From Escallonia rubra (taxonomy: Eukaryota; Streptophyta; Magnoliopsida; Escalloniales; Escalloniaceae), in the NCBI GenBank assembly GCA_033065855.1, contig JAVXUO010001561.1, positions 1 through 64,000 of the forward strand: a stretch of DNA of 64,000 nt, read 5' to 3'. The notes beneath the pieces were generated by a model. The model worked only from the letters and a program-made list of their open reading frames with translations, was not told the DNA's origin and searched no databases. Positions 36,916 to 47,484 of this stretch are shown here, in pieces; position 1 is the stretch's first letter; each line of letters opens with the position of its first letter. A program made the position numbers and the translations under genes.

Positions 36916-39900
36916 TGTAACGAACCGAAAATTCGGAGCGTTAACACCTCGGACTTCCGGAGTGTTAAAATACTCACCCACTCGATCAATCGCTTAATGA
37001 CATAAAAACCTTGATTCAACAAACAACTTCGAATATATGTCAGAGCTTCCAATCCGTGCAATATCTCAATTTCTTTAATATAAATGGTCATAAACAAAAA
37101 GTCTTAAGCTCATTATAGAAAGAGCTAAACAGTGTTTAGGCATTTAATGGTCCTACTAAATAAAATAACAATTGATAATCCAGCTTCTCACTCAGGCTCT
37201 AAACCCTTCCTTGAAGCAATCTACTAGTGGTCATTACCTGCAGAGAGGAATCAAACAAGAGTGAGCTTTTGAGAGCTCAGTAAGGTCGTTTAAGGACCAG
37301 AAGAAATGAATTACAAAACGATTCACATACTTAGTTCGATGACAAACTTCCGAGGGAATTTCAAAATGAATTCAGATAGTTTAATAATGACAATATGGGG
37401 AAGAGTATCAACTTAACCCTTTCGATCAGATATAACCAGAAATTACTTTCAGATACAATGTAACAAAATCAGATAATATTGAACATGAGTACAGGGTAAC
37501 TAAAAGCAGGGTTTTAAAGGCAAAAGGGAAAATTGCAAAAAACACCCTCATGGTTTGGGCCATTTGCAAAAAGCCACTTGGGGTTACAAAAGTTGCAAAA
37601 AGCCCCCCAAAGTGCTTCTTTTGTTGCAACTATTAGAAAAATCATCTAAATTAACGGCGCGTGTAATTCAATCTCTTAAAAAATGTATTTAATAAAAATT
37701 AAAACATCAGAAAGACTAAAGTACCCTCCCTTTGCATCTCTCCCACAAAAGGCCTAATTTCTTCTCAAATACCACCAAAACCTAACCCTAGCCGCCACAC
37801 TTGCCAACCAAAGCTCTAGCTGCTACACTCATCACCCTCGCCTGTCTGCCACCACCACCCGTCTGCAACCACCTAGCTCGTCACCTCCGGTGCCATCAGC
37901 CCCATCACCGTGCACCGTCGCCGAAATACATTTGTGCCACCAGCCCCATCAACCACTACTTGTGCCACCAGCCCCATCAACCACCTATGCTACCGCCAGC
38001 CCCGTTACCGTGCACCGCCGGTGAAAGTCCCTTCAACGCCAGAACAAACTTACGTCGCCAGCCCACCGACCTCCACTTGTGCCGTTACCGTGCGCCGCCA
38101 GCCCACCAACCTCCACTTGCGCCATTACAGTGCTCTGCCACCCCCATCAATCCTGACTTGCTCCGTCGTCAAACCCCTCATCCAGCCCAGACACTTGCAC
38201 CACCGCCACCAGCCCCAATCACCCCGATCCTATCCATGTCCACCATTCAAATGAAAAAACCCTAGATCTACAATTTGGAAGTCGCGAATTGATTAACCAG
38301 AGCAATGAAAAGGAAATCTTATGAATAACTTCTGTGATTGATTTAATCTGATTTAATTGTGATTAAAAGGGTTGGATTTTTAAAATAATAATTTCTGATG
38401 GAAATTCCAATGGAAATGGGGTTGGGTTTCAACTTTTTTCGATTTATATAGAGGGGTAATTTAGACATTTTTACTATTCTGTTACGGAAATCATTTGATG
38501 CAACACCTTTGTAATTTCATGTGCTTTTATGCAACTTTTGTAACCCCAGGTGGCTTTTTGCAAATGGCCCAAACCACGAGGGTGTTTTTTGCAATTTTCC
38601 CAAGGCAAAATTACATGTTCGTCTCAAACATAAAAGAGTTCAAATAATTTCGATAATAATTCAGAATAAAGTTTCACGAAATTAAATTCGAGAAAATAGG
38701 TTTTGGATAGAAATCCCTTACCTGGATCCAAGTTATGCGAAGTTAAACATCCTTGATAAAAAAATTCTTTGAATTAACCTAAATTGGGCAAATATTTATT
38801 AGAACACAATCTTTGCTACTATATCATTAACCTCATATCAACTACCCGAACAATGCTCGCGTCCAATCCCGAAATAACGTAACCCAAGGCGGGTCTCACA
38901 TACTGTCAAACCTAGCCAGAATACCCGACACACTCCTCAAGGCTCAATACTAACTTAAAACATAAAAGTTGAAGGGTACTAGTTACAGTTTCAATAATGT
39001 CTACGATCAATAGAAAATGAGAAAAAACTAATAAGACAGAGCAAGTCAAAGTAAGCTTATTTGAAGTGTCAAAGCAACAACTTTTATACTGATAAAAAAC
39101 TTTCAAACTCAATTTTGATCAAGAAATAAAAGGATTCTTAGAGTTGATGACTTTTAGAGTTGATTCGGTATCATTACCGTATCGCATTAGATTTAGTAAA
39201 ATGAATAATTATAAAATAGTTTTAATATCTTTTAAATTCTGATTTCGGTTGCTATAACTTTTATATATTTTTTAAAGTTGTTGCAGAATTATGGGATTTT
39301 ATTTTTAGCTAGAAACATTATGTTTATTTATGGGCTTTTATCACATTTAAAGAAATTGTTGTTAACTCGAAAATATTAAAAAAATTGAGAAAAAATGTAT
39401 TTTATTTTATATGCCGCTTTAAGGCATAAAAATATTTTATGAGAATTTATTATCAATTTTGGGTTGTTATTAAGCCTTGAGGAGTGTGCCGGTTTTCGAG
39501 GTAGGTTGGTCGTGTGTGGACCCGCTTTGGGTTACGTTATTTCGGGATTAGGGGTGCGCACTGTTTGGGTGGTTAATATTAGATTTACAGCATAGTAGCG
39601 TGGATTGTGTTCTAATATATTATTTTTCTGATCTAGGTTAACTCAGAGGACTGTTGATCGAGGTTGTTTAGTTTCGCGTAGCTGGGATCGAGGTAAAGAA
39701 TTTCTATTCGAAATACAATTCATCATATTTGACTGCATGTGAAAAACCGTTCGAATCGCACTGTTTAAACTCTTGATCAACATTAATGGGCTCTCAAAAG
39801 CTCACTCACGTTTGACTTCATGTCTGCAGGTAATGTTCACCACTAGATTGCTTGGGGATGAGTTAGAGCCTGATTGAGAAATTGGAGTTGTTTATCACTA

Positions 39901-40133
39901 TTTTGAGTAGTAGAACCCTTGGGTGGGAAGACATTGTTCAATTTGGTCTTCTTATTTATGAGTTTTTATTTTAATTAAATTGAGGTATTGCATTGATTAG
40001 AAGCTCTGACCTTTATTGAAATTTTATTTATAGAATCGAGGTTTTTATGTCACTAAGTGATTGATTGAGCGACTGAGTGTTTTAAAGTTGAGGAAGTTCG
40101 GGGTGTTAATGCTCCGGATTTTCAGGTGTTACA
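36916..40133. mobile_element. Foldback (long-TIR) element, copy B, both ends present
   Basis: Starts TGTAACGAACCGAAAATTCGG and ends with the inverse TGTAACACCTGAAAATCCGG. The arms can be followed inward for at least 670 bp (right arm 39460-40133; left arm 36916-37525 plus 38602-38955 around the nested MULE) at roughly 70 percent identity, e.g. CACACTCCTCAAGGCT and its inverse. The ends resemble TGTAAC-starting LTRs, so an inverted pair of LTR-derived sequences is an alternative to a true foldback transposon. No clear target duplication was found. Confidence 0.65.
37526..38601. mobile_element. Non-autonomous MULE, copy B
   Basis: 1,076 bp, same TIRs and the same 9-bp AAGGCAAAA on both sides (37517-37525, 38602-38610). 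The open frame at 37801-38265 (rich in Pro, His, Thr, Ala) covers the GC-rich interior; in copy A it is interrupted, which argues against a selected protein. Confidence 0.85.
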
Positions 40134-40139
40134 AAACTT

Positions 40140-40520
40140 GCCTTGCATTGGGCAATCTCTAGCTCAAGACGTTCCTTCACAAAGGAGGTATCCGTATTGC
40201 GCTTGAGATTGACAATTTTTTTTTACAACTTGATATGGCCCTTAAACTTCCTCATGGCAGCGTGGTTGTTGTTTCCCTAACGATAATGTTTGGTAATGTC
40301 TCATCATTGTTTCCTATGATAATTCTACTTCTTGCATACTCTAACAATGCCACTGCCATTGATATGGCCTTGTTAATGTCCTTCATATCATATGTTGAAT
40401 AAATAAAAATGATAAGGAAAAATAGTTAGCTCATCCATGGCTTGAGTGTGTTAGATCCCTATTAGGAATTCAATCAATTAGTCTTTGTTTAAGCATTCCT
40501 CGTACAAAAAATATTCGCTT
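40140..40520 (-). mobile_element. Ty3/gypsy fossil: gag-like fragment
   Basis: Minus-strand translation includes DINKAISMAVALLEYARSR, like the segment in Ty3/gypsy gag where an Ala/Leu-rich stretch follows the DL..AI motif. It is broken. It has the same orientation as the protease remnants at 29.7-30.1 and 35.6-36.0 kb, in the order expected if the TRIM array and foldback element inserted into one gypsy copy. Confidence 0.45.
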
Positions 40521-40990
40521 TTGTCGATGTTATTTTGACGCTATAGGAAACCTATGCATGTTTTAGCTCTATCTCAAAAACTTTTATTCTTTTTTATGGT
40601 TGCTTCAATTTCAGGAAGACAAATGTGAATTAGGTTAAAGTGAATGAGCACCTGAAGAACCTGATAGCTTGGTGTTTAGAACCAAGCATTCAAGAAAATA
40701 GTGAAACCAAGAAAACAACCTTAGAGGGGGTGAATAGGGTTTTTGTAGATTAATGGAGAATTTAATAATGAATCTCGATCAAACCAATGAACATTTCAAT
40801 CAAGAGGCTAGGTGCACAATCTCAAACAATTATATAGCAATAAGTAAAGAGATTTAGTTGCTTGACAATAAGATTGTTGCTGAGGAAAGATGGTTCGCGT
40901 GCCACGTGAGGTGCCACAAAGGATGCAGTCTGCATTGGCTTCCAAGTAGACAAAGTGGGAGACAGCAAGGATGGAGTAAGGGCTGAGAGC
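40521..40990. other. Intergenic sequence, repeat-like
   Basis: It contains the phrase ACCTTAGAGGGGGTGAATAGG near 40720, a motif I recall from common plant dispersed repeats. I see no gene. Confidence 0.35.
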
Positions 40991-40999
40991 AAGGCTCCC

Positions 41000-42170
41000 C
41001 AGGCAGGTCACGAGGGCTGGCAGCGCCGCGTAAGCAGGGAGACGACGAGCAGGGGCGACAGTCAACAGCCGACAGTCCGCGTCAAGGGTGCAGCGTCAAG
41101 AGTCCGATGACAGGAGTCCAAATGTCTTTCTCTCACTAGAAATCCAGAGAGAATGAGCTTTAGAGAGAGAAAGTGAAATGTCGAAATGAGAGAGAAGTCC
41201 TTGAATAAGCTCCAGAATCCACTATATATAGGCCCAAATATGCGCGTGTCATCAGCCGACACGTGTCGTCCTCCGGGAGTGACACGTCGCCGGAGGGGTC
41301 CCACAGTATTGATTGTCCGTCGGATATGCCGGTCCCCGAGTTCATGCCGCCCTGCCCTTGCAGCGTCCCTCTGCCTGTCTGAGGAGACTGACCACACCGC
41401 GGTAGCATGGTCAGAGCAGCCCGTTGCCCCAGCCTCCAGTCCAAGCCCTTACTGAATCCCACGAGATGCGTCATGAGACGCGCAGAGATCCTGGCAGCGG
41501 TGAAGGTTGCCCCTGCAGCCAACTGCCAGGCATGCCGGACGCGATGCCCTCCGAGGACCTGCTCCCGTCCCGGAGTGACCCGCGGTTCATTGCCCTGACG
41601 ATGTCGATGATCAATGGTGATATGAGCGCACATGCTCACAGCTCGATACTCAGAGTCCGTGGTGGGGGGTCCTCGTGCTGGAGCACTACGAGCGGAGCCC
41701 CCAGAAGCCTGTCGGTTGGTCGCGCGGGCGAGGGCTGGAGACCCTGGTTGATTGAGCGGACAAAGGCCAAAGCCCGTCAGCTGATTGAGCCGGCGAGGGC
41801 TTAAGGGTTGCGAGCCCGTCCCGCCGCGAGGGCCGGAGCCCTGTCGCTTTGATTAAGACGGGGATGATGAGCGTCGCGCTACTGGAGATAGCAGGTGAGT
41901 GTTGGAGTGAGAATCCAGTGTCGGCAGCAGGTTCCCCCCTTCGCGGGGCAATGGAGGCCGACCCCCTTGGGGTGGCCGACCCCCTTAAGGTGGTCGACCC
42001 TATTGGGGGGGAGCACACTTTTTGATCGCCGTCCGGATGCTCGAAGCGCGGAGCACTTTGACCGAGCAATGATGTTGAGCGATGTTGACCGCCAAATGGG
42101 TGACGTGTCATGCCACTGGGATCTCTTAGTGGGCCCCAGGGTGCGGTCCAGAATAGGTTGTGAACAAAGA
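41000..42170 (-). mobile_element. GC-rich LTR-like segment (fossil), possible gypsy LTR
   Basis: This GC-rich island differs sharply from its AT-rich surroundings. On the minus strand it has a TATA box (CTATATATAG near 41223-41232) followed by a CT-rich leader, the usual promoter layout of a plant LTR, preceded by direct repeats built on GAGGGCTGGAG/GAGGGCTTAAG. Many overlapping open frames exist on both strands, as expected of GC-rich DNA, and none has a recognisable domain. It could be the 5' LTR belonging to the gag fragment to its left. The ends are not defined. Confidence 0.35.
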
Positions 42171-42531
42171 TTTAAATGGTTCGGCATGAACTATTTTCAA
42201 GCCTATATCCACCTCTTCAAGGAAGTCCCTTACAAGAGCACCACAATACTAGCAACAATCTTCTTCCGGGTCAAGATCAAAACACACACAAACACTTGTT
42301 GATATTCCCACACCAAGCATAAGCCTTGAAATAGCAAAGCTCATCCAAGACTTGACAAACCTAAGTCTTGATCATAACCCTTTTACAAAGATCAATTATG
42401 TACAATTTTCATAAAATAAATTTGCATGTTATGTCATTCCACATTAGAAGGTTGCTTACATTGTCTTTTATAGGAGAACCAACTAACAAATATGCTCTAC
42501 GCCAAAGGCGAACCAAGCGTGTTGCCAATTT

Positions 42532-43122
42532 TTACATTGCCAACATTAACACGTATGTAAAAAAGATGCATTGCACCCAAGACCATTGTGAACCAACAAC
42601 AACATCATGTTCTCCTAATGAAGTTTGAACTGGTGTCACCTCTATTTCATTCTTCTTCCAAACCGATTCGCTATTAAGCATATCTAGCTTGTCTTTCTTC
42701 ACAACGAGCTCCATGTTAACCATCTCCAGCTCATCAGTCAACTATTCTACCCTATGCTGGAAAGATTCATTCCACACTCAACCCTATATTTGTCCAGTAA
42801 ACTTTTTAATAAATTTAGCATCATTTTACCAACAAACACTCCATATAAGTAGACCATGGGATCAAACCACACGAAGAAGCGACCATTTTTATCCTGCTAC
42901 ATAAAATGTAAAAGGAAGAATGAAACCTCAATTAAAGTTTTGAAACAAGAAAACAATATAAATCTTCATAAATGCACGATTAATGACATAAAATTGTATC
43001 TTTCACTTGGAACATCCCAAAAACCTTTTACTGGGGTTGTCATATGTCCATGATCTCGTTAAAGTAGCTGTTAGTCCACATTGACAATGTTGAACCATGG
43101 GCAATTGGGATGAGCTATTGAG
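42532..43122 (-). pseudogene. GRF-type zinc-finger protein pseudogene 1
   Basis: On the minus strand a first exon (about 43122-43007) reads SSSQLPMVQHCQCGLTATL then RSWTYDNPSKRFLGC, a clear GRF zinc finger (C-x-C-G, SWT, DNP..RF.GC). After an intron, about 42895, comes DKNGRFFVWFDPMVYLYG, matching the second half of the domain. Then follow a coiled-coil-like ELEMVNMELVVKKDKLD and a hydrophobic C-terminus (WVQCIFFTYVLMLAM), probably one membrane span. The frame shifts at least once between domain and coiled coil and the splice phase does not fit, so I call it decayed. Plants have many small GRF-coiled-coil-TM proteins of unknown role, some carried by transposons. Confidence 0.65.
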
Positions 43123-43560
43123 TTTGCAGAGCCATGGTTACACAAATTTCGCATCCTTTGTGCCATGGTGGACACAGATGTATACAGAGAAAGGGAGACA
43201 AAAATCGATGTTTTCGATAGAAGGACGACGAAATGAGATCGAACTTCAAGAATGTAAAAAGAGTAAAAATCTGGAGATTGTTTTTATGCTTGTTGCCTCC
43301 CCCCCCCCCCTCCTAACCTTCAGTTGTTCTACTAAATATGCCCTTGGGGCTAAAATTTTGAGGTGAATGTCACCAATTAAGCCTACCTAGATGAGTCAAT
43401 GAATCATGTTACAAAATTTTGAACTATCAAATAATAACTTAATATTGGTAGGGACTTTTAATTAATAGTGCAAGTCACATTTGTGCACAAGATCCACTTA
43501 TTTCTTTTAGTGACATGTTATATATGGTGAGATCTTTTCGTTCTTTATTAAAAAAATTAA
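43123..43560. other. Intergenic sequence without recognisable features
   Basis: AT-rich apart from a poly(C) run at about 43299-43310. I see no gene. Confidence 0.4.
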
Positions 43561-43564
43561 TTAG

Positions 43565-44010
43565 AGAGGCTGGTGATCGTTTTCCTTGTAAGATGATTTG
43601 TAAATCCTTGGCGCCTCTCGTGATTTTTTGTGTTCTCCTTTAGAGGCAACTCGATGTCGGGTGCTTACAAATGACAACTTATGCAAGAGGATGACGATGT
43701 ATGTGAATAGATGCACAAGTTGATGGGAAGTCAACAGATCACTTAATAATGCACTATTTTGTTCTTAAGGATGTCTGCGACTTGATTTTTAGCATTTTAT
43801 ACAACTTAGGGGATGTTAAGGTTAGTGGTTGAGTTGCTATTATGAAGCATGGAAGGGTGAAATTTTTTAGGAATTGATTCCGTTTTGCCTGTTTTGGCGT
43901 ATTTAAAGATAAATAAATAAGCTTTGAAGATGTGGAGCAACCTTTATTGAAGTTAAATGATTTTTTTGTCCACTCTGGTAGGAAGTAGATCTCTTAAACT
44001 TCTTATGAAC
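43565..44010 (+). mobile_element. Decayed LINE ORF2 3' remnant
   Basis: Broken plus-strand frames resemble the zf-RVT zinc region of plant L1 elements: TNDNLCKRMTMYVNRC, then DGKSTDHLIMHY, then (shifted) PFCLFWRI and FEDVEQPLLKLNDFFVHS. Order and spacing match the C-terminal part of ORF2. It has several stops and shifts. It is unrelated in frame or age to the younger LINE at 53.5 kb. Confidence 0.5.
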
Positions 44011-44065
44011 TAAAATGTTTTTGCAGGTTGTGATTGGATTGTTTTCTCTCCTGTGATGGGTTTGC

Positions 44066-44137
44066 ATTCAGTTCACAAGCCAGTTACGTACCAAACATCT
44101 GATTCAGTTCACAAGCCAGTTGCGTACCAAACATCTG
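44066..44137. repeat. 36-bp direct tandem duplication
   Basis: Two adjacent 36-bp units starting ATTCAGTTCACAAGCCAGTT differ by one base (44066-44101 and 44102-44137). Confidence 0.9.
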
Positions 44138-46040
44138 AAAGGCCAAGATACAAGCTAAGCTCTGGAAATTTAAAGTAAAATCCCTCTTGTAAGCAGAGAA
44201 ACTTCATTGCAGTTACGAGAAAGTGGTTGTGCTTGCAATGAAGTAACCGTATCAAGTGCTCGAAACATGTAAACTTCATTAGCTGTATGGTTGGATAATC
44301 TAAGCTTACATCTTCTTTTGATGATTACAATATATTAATTATGTTCTAATGTAAGCTCTGAGTGAATCCTTAGTAGGTATTACATACACACTCATGAAGA
44401 CATATTTTGAGAAGTTTGTATTTGTTAGTTAAAGTTAGAGGAGCTTAAAGTTATAGTGAACATGATATGAAAGCTTTATCAAGTCCAACGTTAATAAGCA
44501 ATAAAGAATGCATAGGCTAATTTAATTTAGGATTTAGAATTTTGGGTTTTGGATTTAGGGTTAATTATCTCCTTCTTTGTTTTTCGTGATTGACTGGAGA
44601 GTGACATCTCGTTCCTGTACCTCCGAGTTTTGATTGATTCTTATTATTATGTAACTATTCTTATTTTGATAATTATGACCTAAAATGACCTTAGGGCATG
44701 TTGTGCATTGCACGTGAGTTCATAACCTTTCAAACAAGTGTGTTTCTTGGAAATGAGTGAACTTTAGAGCTTACTCAGATGTTTTTCAAAAATGTTTTTG
44801 GAGCTAATCTTTTCATATTTAGATAAAAATTTCCGTTACCTTTCCAACAAAAAAAAATGAATTTAATCCGATTTTCTTATGCCCAAAACAAGAAAGTGGG
44901 TATTGTGAGGCAGTTGACTAATGCAGTTGACTAATGCAGTCGACTCGTTGGGAATAGAGTTGACTGCGTTGACCTTTGAGTTAAAAATAACGGGTAGTGT
45001 TGCTAAAAATCATGTCAAATCTTCCTATAACGGCTATATACCCTATAAAACGATTTGAGACCTCATCATATACCATAGAAGCCACATTTTAAGCCTCTAT
45101 TCTTTAGAGAAACGCTAGGCTCATAGATTAAACTTCTCTCTCTCTATCTTCATGATTTAACACCATTAAGGAGAGCATTTTTTGTGAGCAATTCTTTGAC
45201 TTAGAGGATCATTCTTCAAGTCATCAATTCTCTCATCTCTCTATTATACTAGAGTTTCATTTGTACTCATTGTTTCAAGAGGGTTTCTTTGTTTATGCTC
45301 TGTTTTGATACATTTTTGTTGTTTTAGTTGTGTTTTAAAGAGATCAATGTTACCATGCGATAAAGTTTATTTTTCTTTCAGGTGTAAAGCTATCTAAGCA
45401 TGATCAATTTGATTATAGAGCATACAAGGACCATTAATACACTACATTTCCCAATAAAAGCGTGGGGCTACAGAGTGAAACCACATAGGAGTGAGAGGAT
45501 TGAGAGTGGGAAAGTTGCCCACTTTAGAAGGATTTCGTGACTTAGGACATAGGATAGATAAAATTTAATCATACTGAGGGGGTGTAGACACCCCAATTTT
45601 ATAGCCTTATGTTATTCTTTTTATTTATTGGGTATTGAGTTTTATTATGAATTAAGTTCATTGTTACAAGTCTATGCCTAGTAACATATAATGAGCATGA
45701 TTTTGGGTTAATACAGAGAATATATCCTCACATATGGCACGTTTGCAAATTATGTCTCTGACCTTCCAAAATATCATTTTTATCCTCCAAACTATGGCAT
45801 AATTCTGGTGCCCACACCCTGTTAGTTTTTTTTTATTAAGTGAAAGGGTATTACGGTCAGGTCGCTTTTTGCCAGCGTATAAAAATGCAATCTTAACAAA
45901 ATGTTAGGAGATAATTTTGCAAAAACCCCCAAATTCAAAACACGTGCACACACACACACACACACACACAATAGACTCACACTCATACACATAGATTCTC
46001 ACAGCCTTTGACCTAAAACCCATTGGCTCAAATCCTATTC
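44138..46040. other. Intergenic sequence; LTR-like patch near 45.0 kb
   Basis: Mostly AT-rich. Around 44.93-45.3 kb there are short TTGACTAATGCAG repeats, a TATA-like CCTATAAAACG and a CT-rich leader, which looks like the promoter part of an old LTR but has no defined ends. An (AC)n run lies at 45946-45970. I see no gene. Confidence 0.4.
45946..45970. repeat. (AC)n microsatellite
   Basis: A run of CA dinucleotides just upstream of GRF pseudogene 2. Confidence 0.85.
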
Positions 46041-46553
46041 ATGGCTAAAAGTAGCAATAATGGGAAATCAAACTACTCCACTAATTCATCCATGCCCACC
46101 ACCTGCTATTGTGGAGAAACTGCCCCTTTGACCATGTCGTGGACAAGAATAATATGGGTAGAAGATTTTTAGGATGTGCTCATTACAAGGTAACTACCTA
46201 CACTCCTAATTTGATAATCATATGGAATTTTGATCTAACTAGTATAGGGTTTTTTATATGGATGTAGGATGAAAAAAGTGTAAGTTCTTTAAGCAGTTTG
46301 ATCCTTTTGTTTGCAATTACGGAATGGTGTTCGGGAGGTTGGCATTGAAGAAATTAGAAGAGGGGCATGTACAACATGATGAACTGTATAAGAGGAATAC
46401 AAATTGTAGTTGAGGAACAAAGAATTGGAGATGAGGAAGTCTGAGTTGGAGAGGAGGAGCGTGAAGCTGCTCATAAAGAACTCAATCTTAAAGAAATGGA
46501 TTGTGGTCTTGTGTGTAGCTGTAGTTCTATTAGTAGGGTTTAGGTTTGGGTAA
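46041..46553 (+). pseudogene. GRF-type zinc-finger protein pseudogene 2 (GRF, coiled coil, C-terminal membrane span)
   Basis: Exon 1 (46041-46189) starts MAKSSNNGKSNYS and gives TTCYCGETAPLTMSWT, then in a shifted frame NNMGRRFLGCAHYK, ending at a proper donor (AAG|GTAACT). Exon 2 (from 46268 after TAG) gives CKFFKQFDPFVCNYG, a heptad-like helix (GRLALKKLEEGHVQHDELY, then RNKELEMRKSELERRS) and a membrane span (WIVVLCVAVVLLVGF) before TAA. At least three one-base losses break the frame: near 46145, in the A-run near 46272, and near 46410. Architecture equals that of pseudogene 1, but the two face each other and are not close copies. Function of the family is unknown. Confidence 0.72.
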
Positions 46554-46885
46554 AACAGCTGTGTAAAGGCCGGCAAGTTATTCTATTTGCCCTAGTTGTA
46601 TGCAACCTAGTGTATTTGCCCTAAATATTGGCAATATAACATCTGTTTCTTGACCTAAACATCTATTTCTTGACAACTCTACATCCATTAATCAAATGTA
46701 ACAATATATGTTTAAACACTAAGCATCCAACACATATGACAAAAGAGTCATTAATATTAAAACTTAATCATCCATTTGGTATAAAAGTATCCAAGTTACA
46801 CCAATGGTGAAGAAGAAATTGTAAACATTTACATAGACAATGGCCCTAAAGACCTGGCTAAATGGTACTATATACAACAACAACA
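46554..46885. other. Intergenic sequence without recognisable features
   Basis: AT-rich, no open frame of interest. Confidence 0.4.
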
Positions 46886-47142
46886 ACAAAAAAGTGGCCC
46901 TCTATTTGCCCATTTGTTCACCATATACCCCAATATCTGCACAAAATTTGACCCTTTTAAAACTGGCCAAATGTTCACCATGTACCCCACTGTATGTGCA
47001 CAAAAATGGCCCTCTAAACTGCCCAAGCATACCATTCACCATACTGCATCCGCACTAAAAATGAACCTTTAAACTAGCCTTATGTTTCCAATGCATCCCC
47101 AAATTTTCTTTACAAAAAATGGCCCTTTACAACTAGCCATAT
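46886..47142. repeat. Degenerate ~56-bp minisatellite (about five units)
   Basis: Units share AAAAATGGCCCTCTAAACTGCCC followed by CACCATATACCCC and a CTGCAC end, at about 46889, 46941, 47000, 47056 and 47114. Units are diverged in sequence and length. The open frame across it is a by-product of the repeat. Confidence 0.6.
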
Positions 47143-47484
47143 AACCCAAACTCCATAGACAAAAGCCAACCTATAAATACTCATATATGCAAATTACTAA
47201 ACTACTAACTTACCAACCTACATCACTTCCATGCCTTTCTCCCTTTCCTATCCCTTTTACCCTTGCCTTTGAATGCTTTCTTTCCATTAGCAATGTCATT
47301 CCATTTCCCTTACTTTGATTGAAACTTCTTTTTTGAACTGTAACAGCTTACAAGGATGAGGTGATTGTACATGCTTCTCCTTTCCAACTATATTAAGCAA
47401 CCTTCGTTGATCTTGACCTCATTTCCTTCCTCACTGCTGGAGGTGCTTGCTTAAAATTGGGGGTCCTTGCATTGTGATTGGAGG
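47143..47484. other. Sequence flanking the hAT element
   Basis: No coherent gene seen. The minus strand has short Lys/Gly-rich frames (about 47240-47320) that could be a transposase tail, but this is not supportable. Confidence 0.3.

Larger units (their letters stand above)
34114..40037. repeat. 5.9-kb tandem duplication, copy B
   Basis: 5,924 bp, second copy of 28166-34088, direct orientation. The two are separated by 25 bp (34089-34113) that belong to neither end. At its right side copy B runs on into the intact end of the foldback element (to 40133), so the right flank is ancestral here. The left flank is ancestral in copy A. Confidence 0.93.

Noticed and set aside
37801-38265. 154-codon open frame in the MULE
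   Set aside because: Not maintained in the duplicate copy and made of Pro/His/Thr repeats.
41160-42302. Cluster of overlapping open frames of 60-160 codons
   Set aside because: They lie in a GC-rich LTR-like island where stops are rare by chance; no recognisable domain on either strand.
46840-47058. Open frame over the minisatellite
   Set aside because: Codons follow the degenerate 56-bp repeat; no start context or homology.
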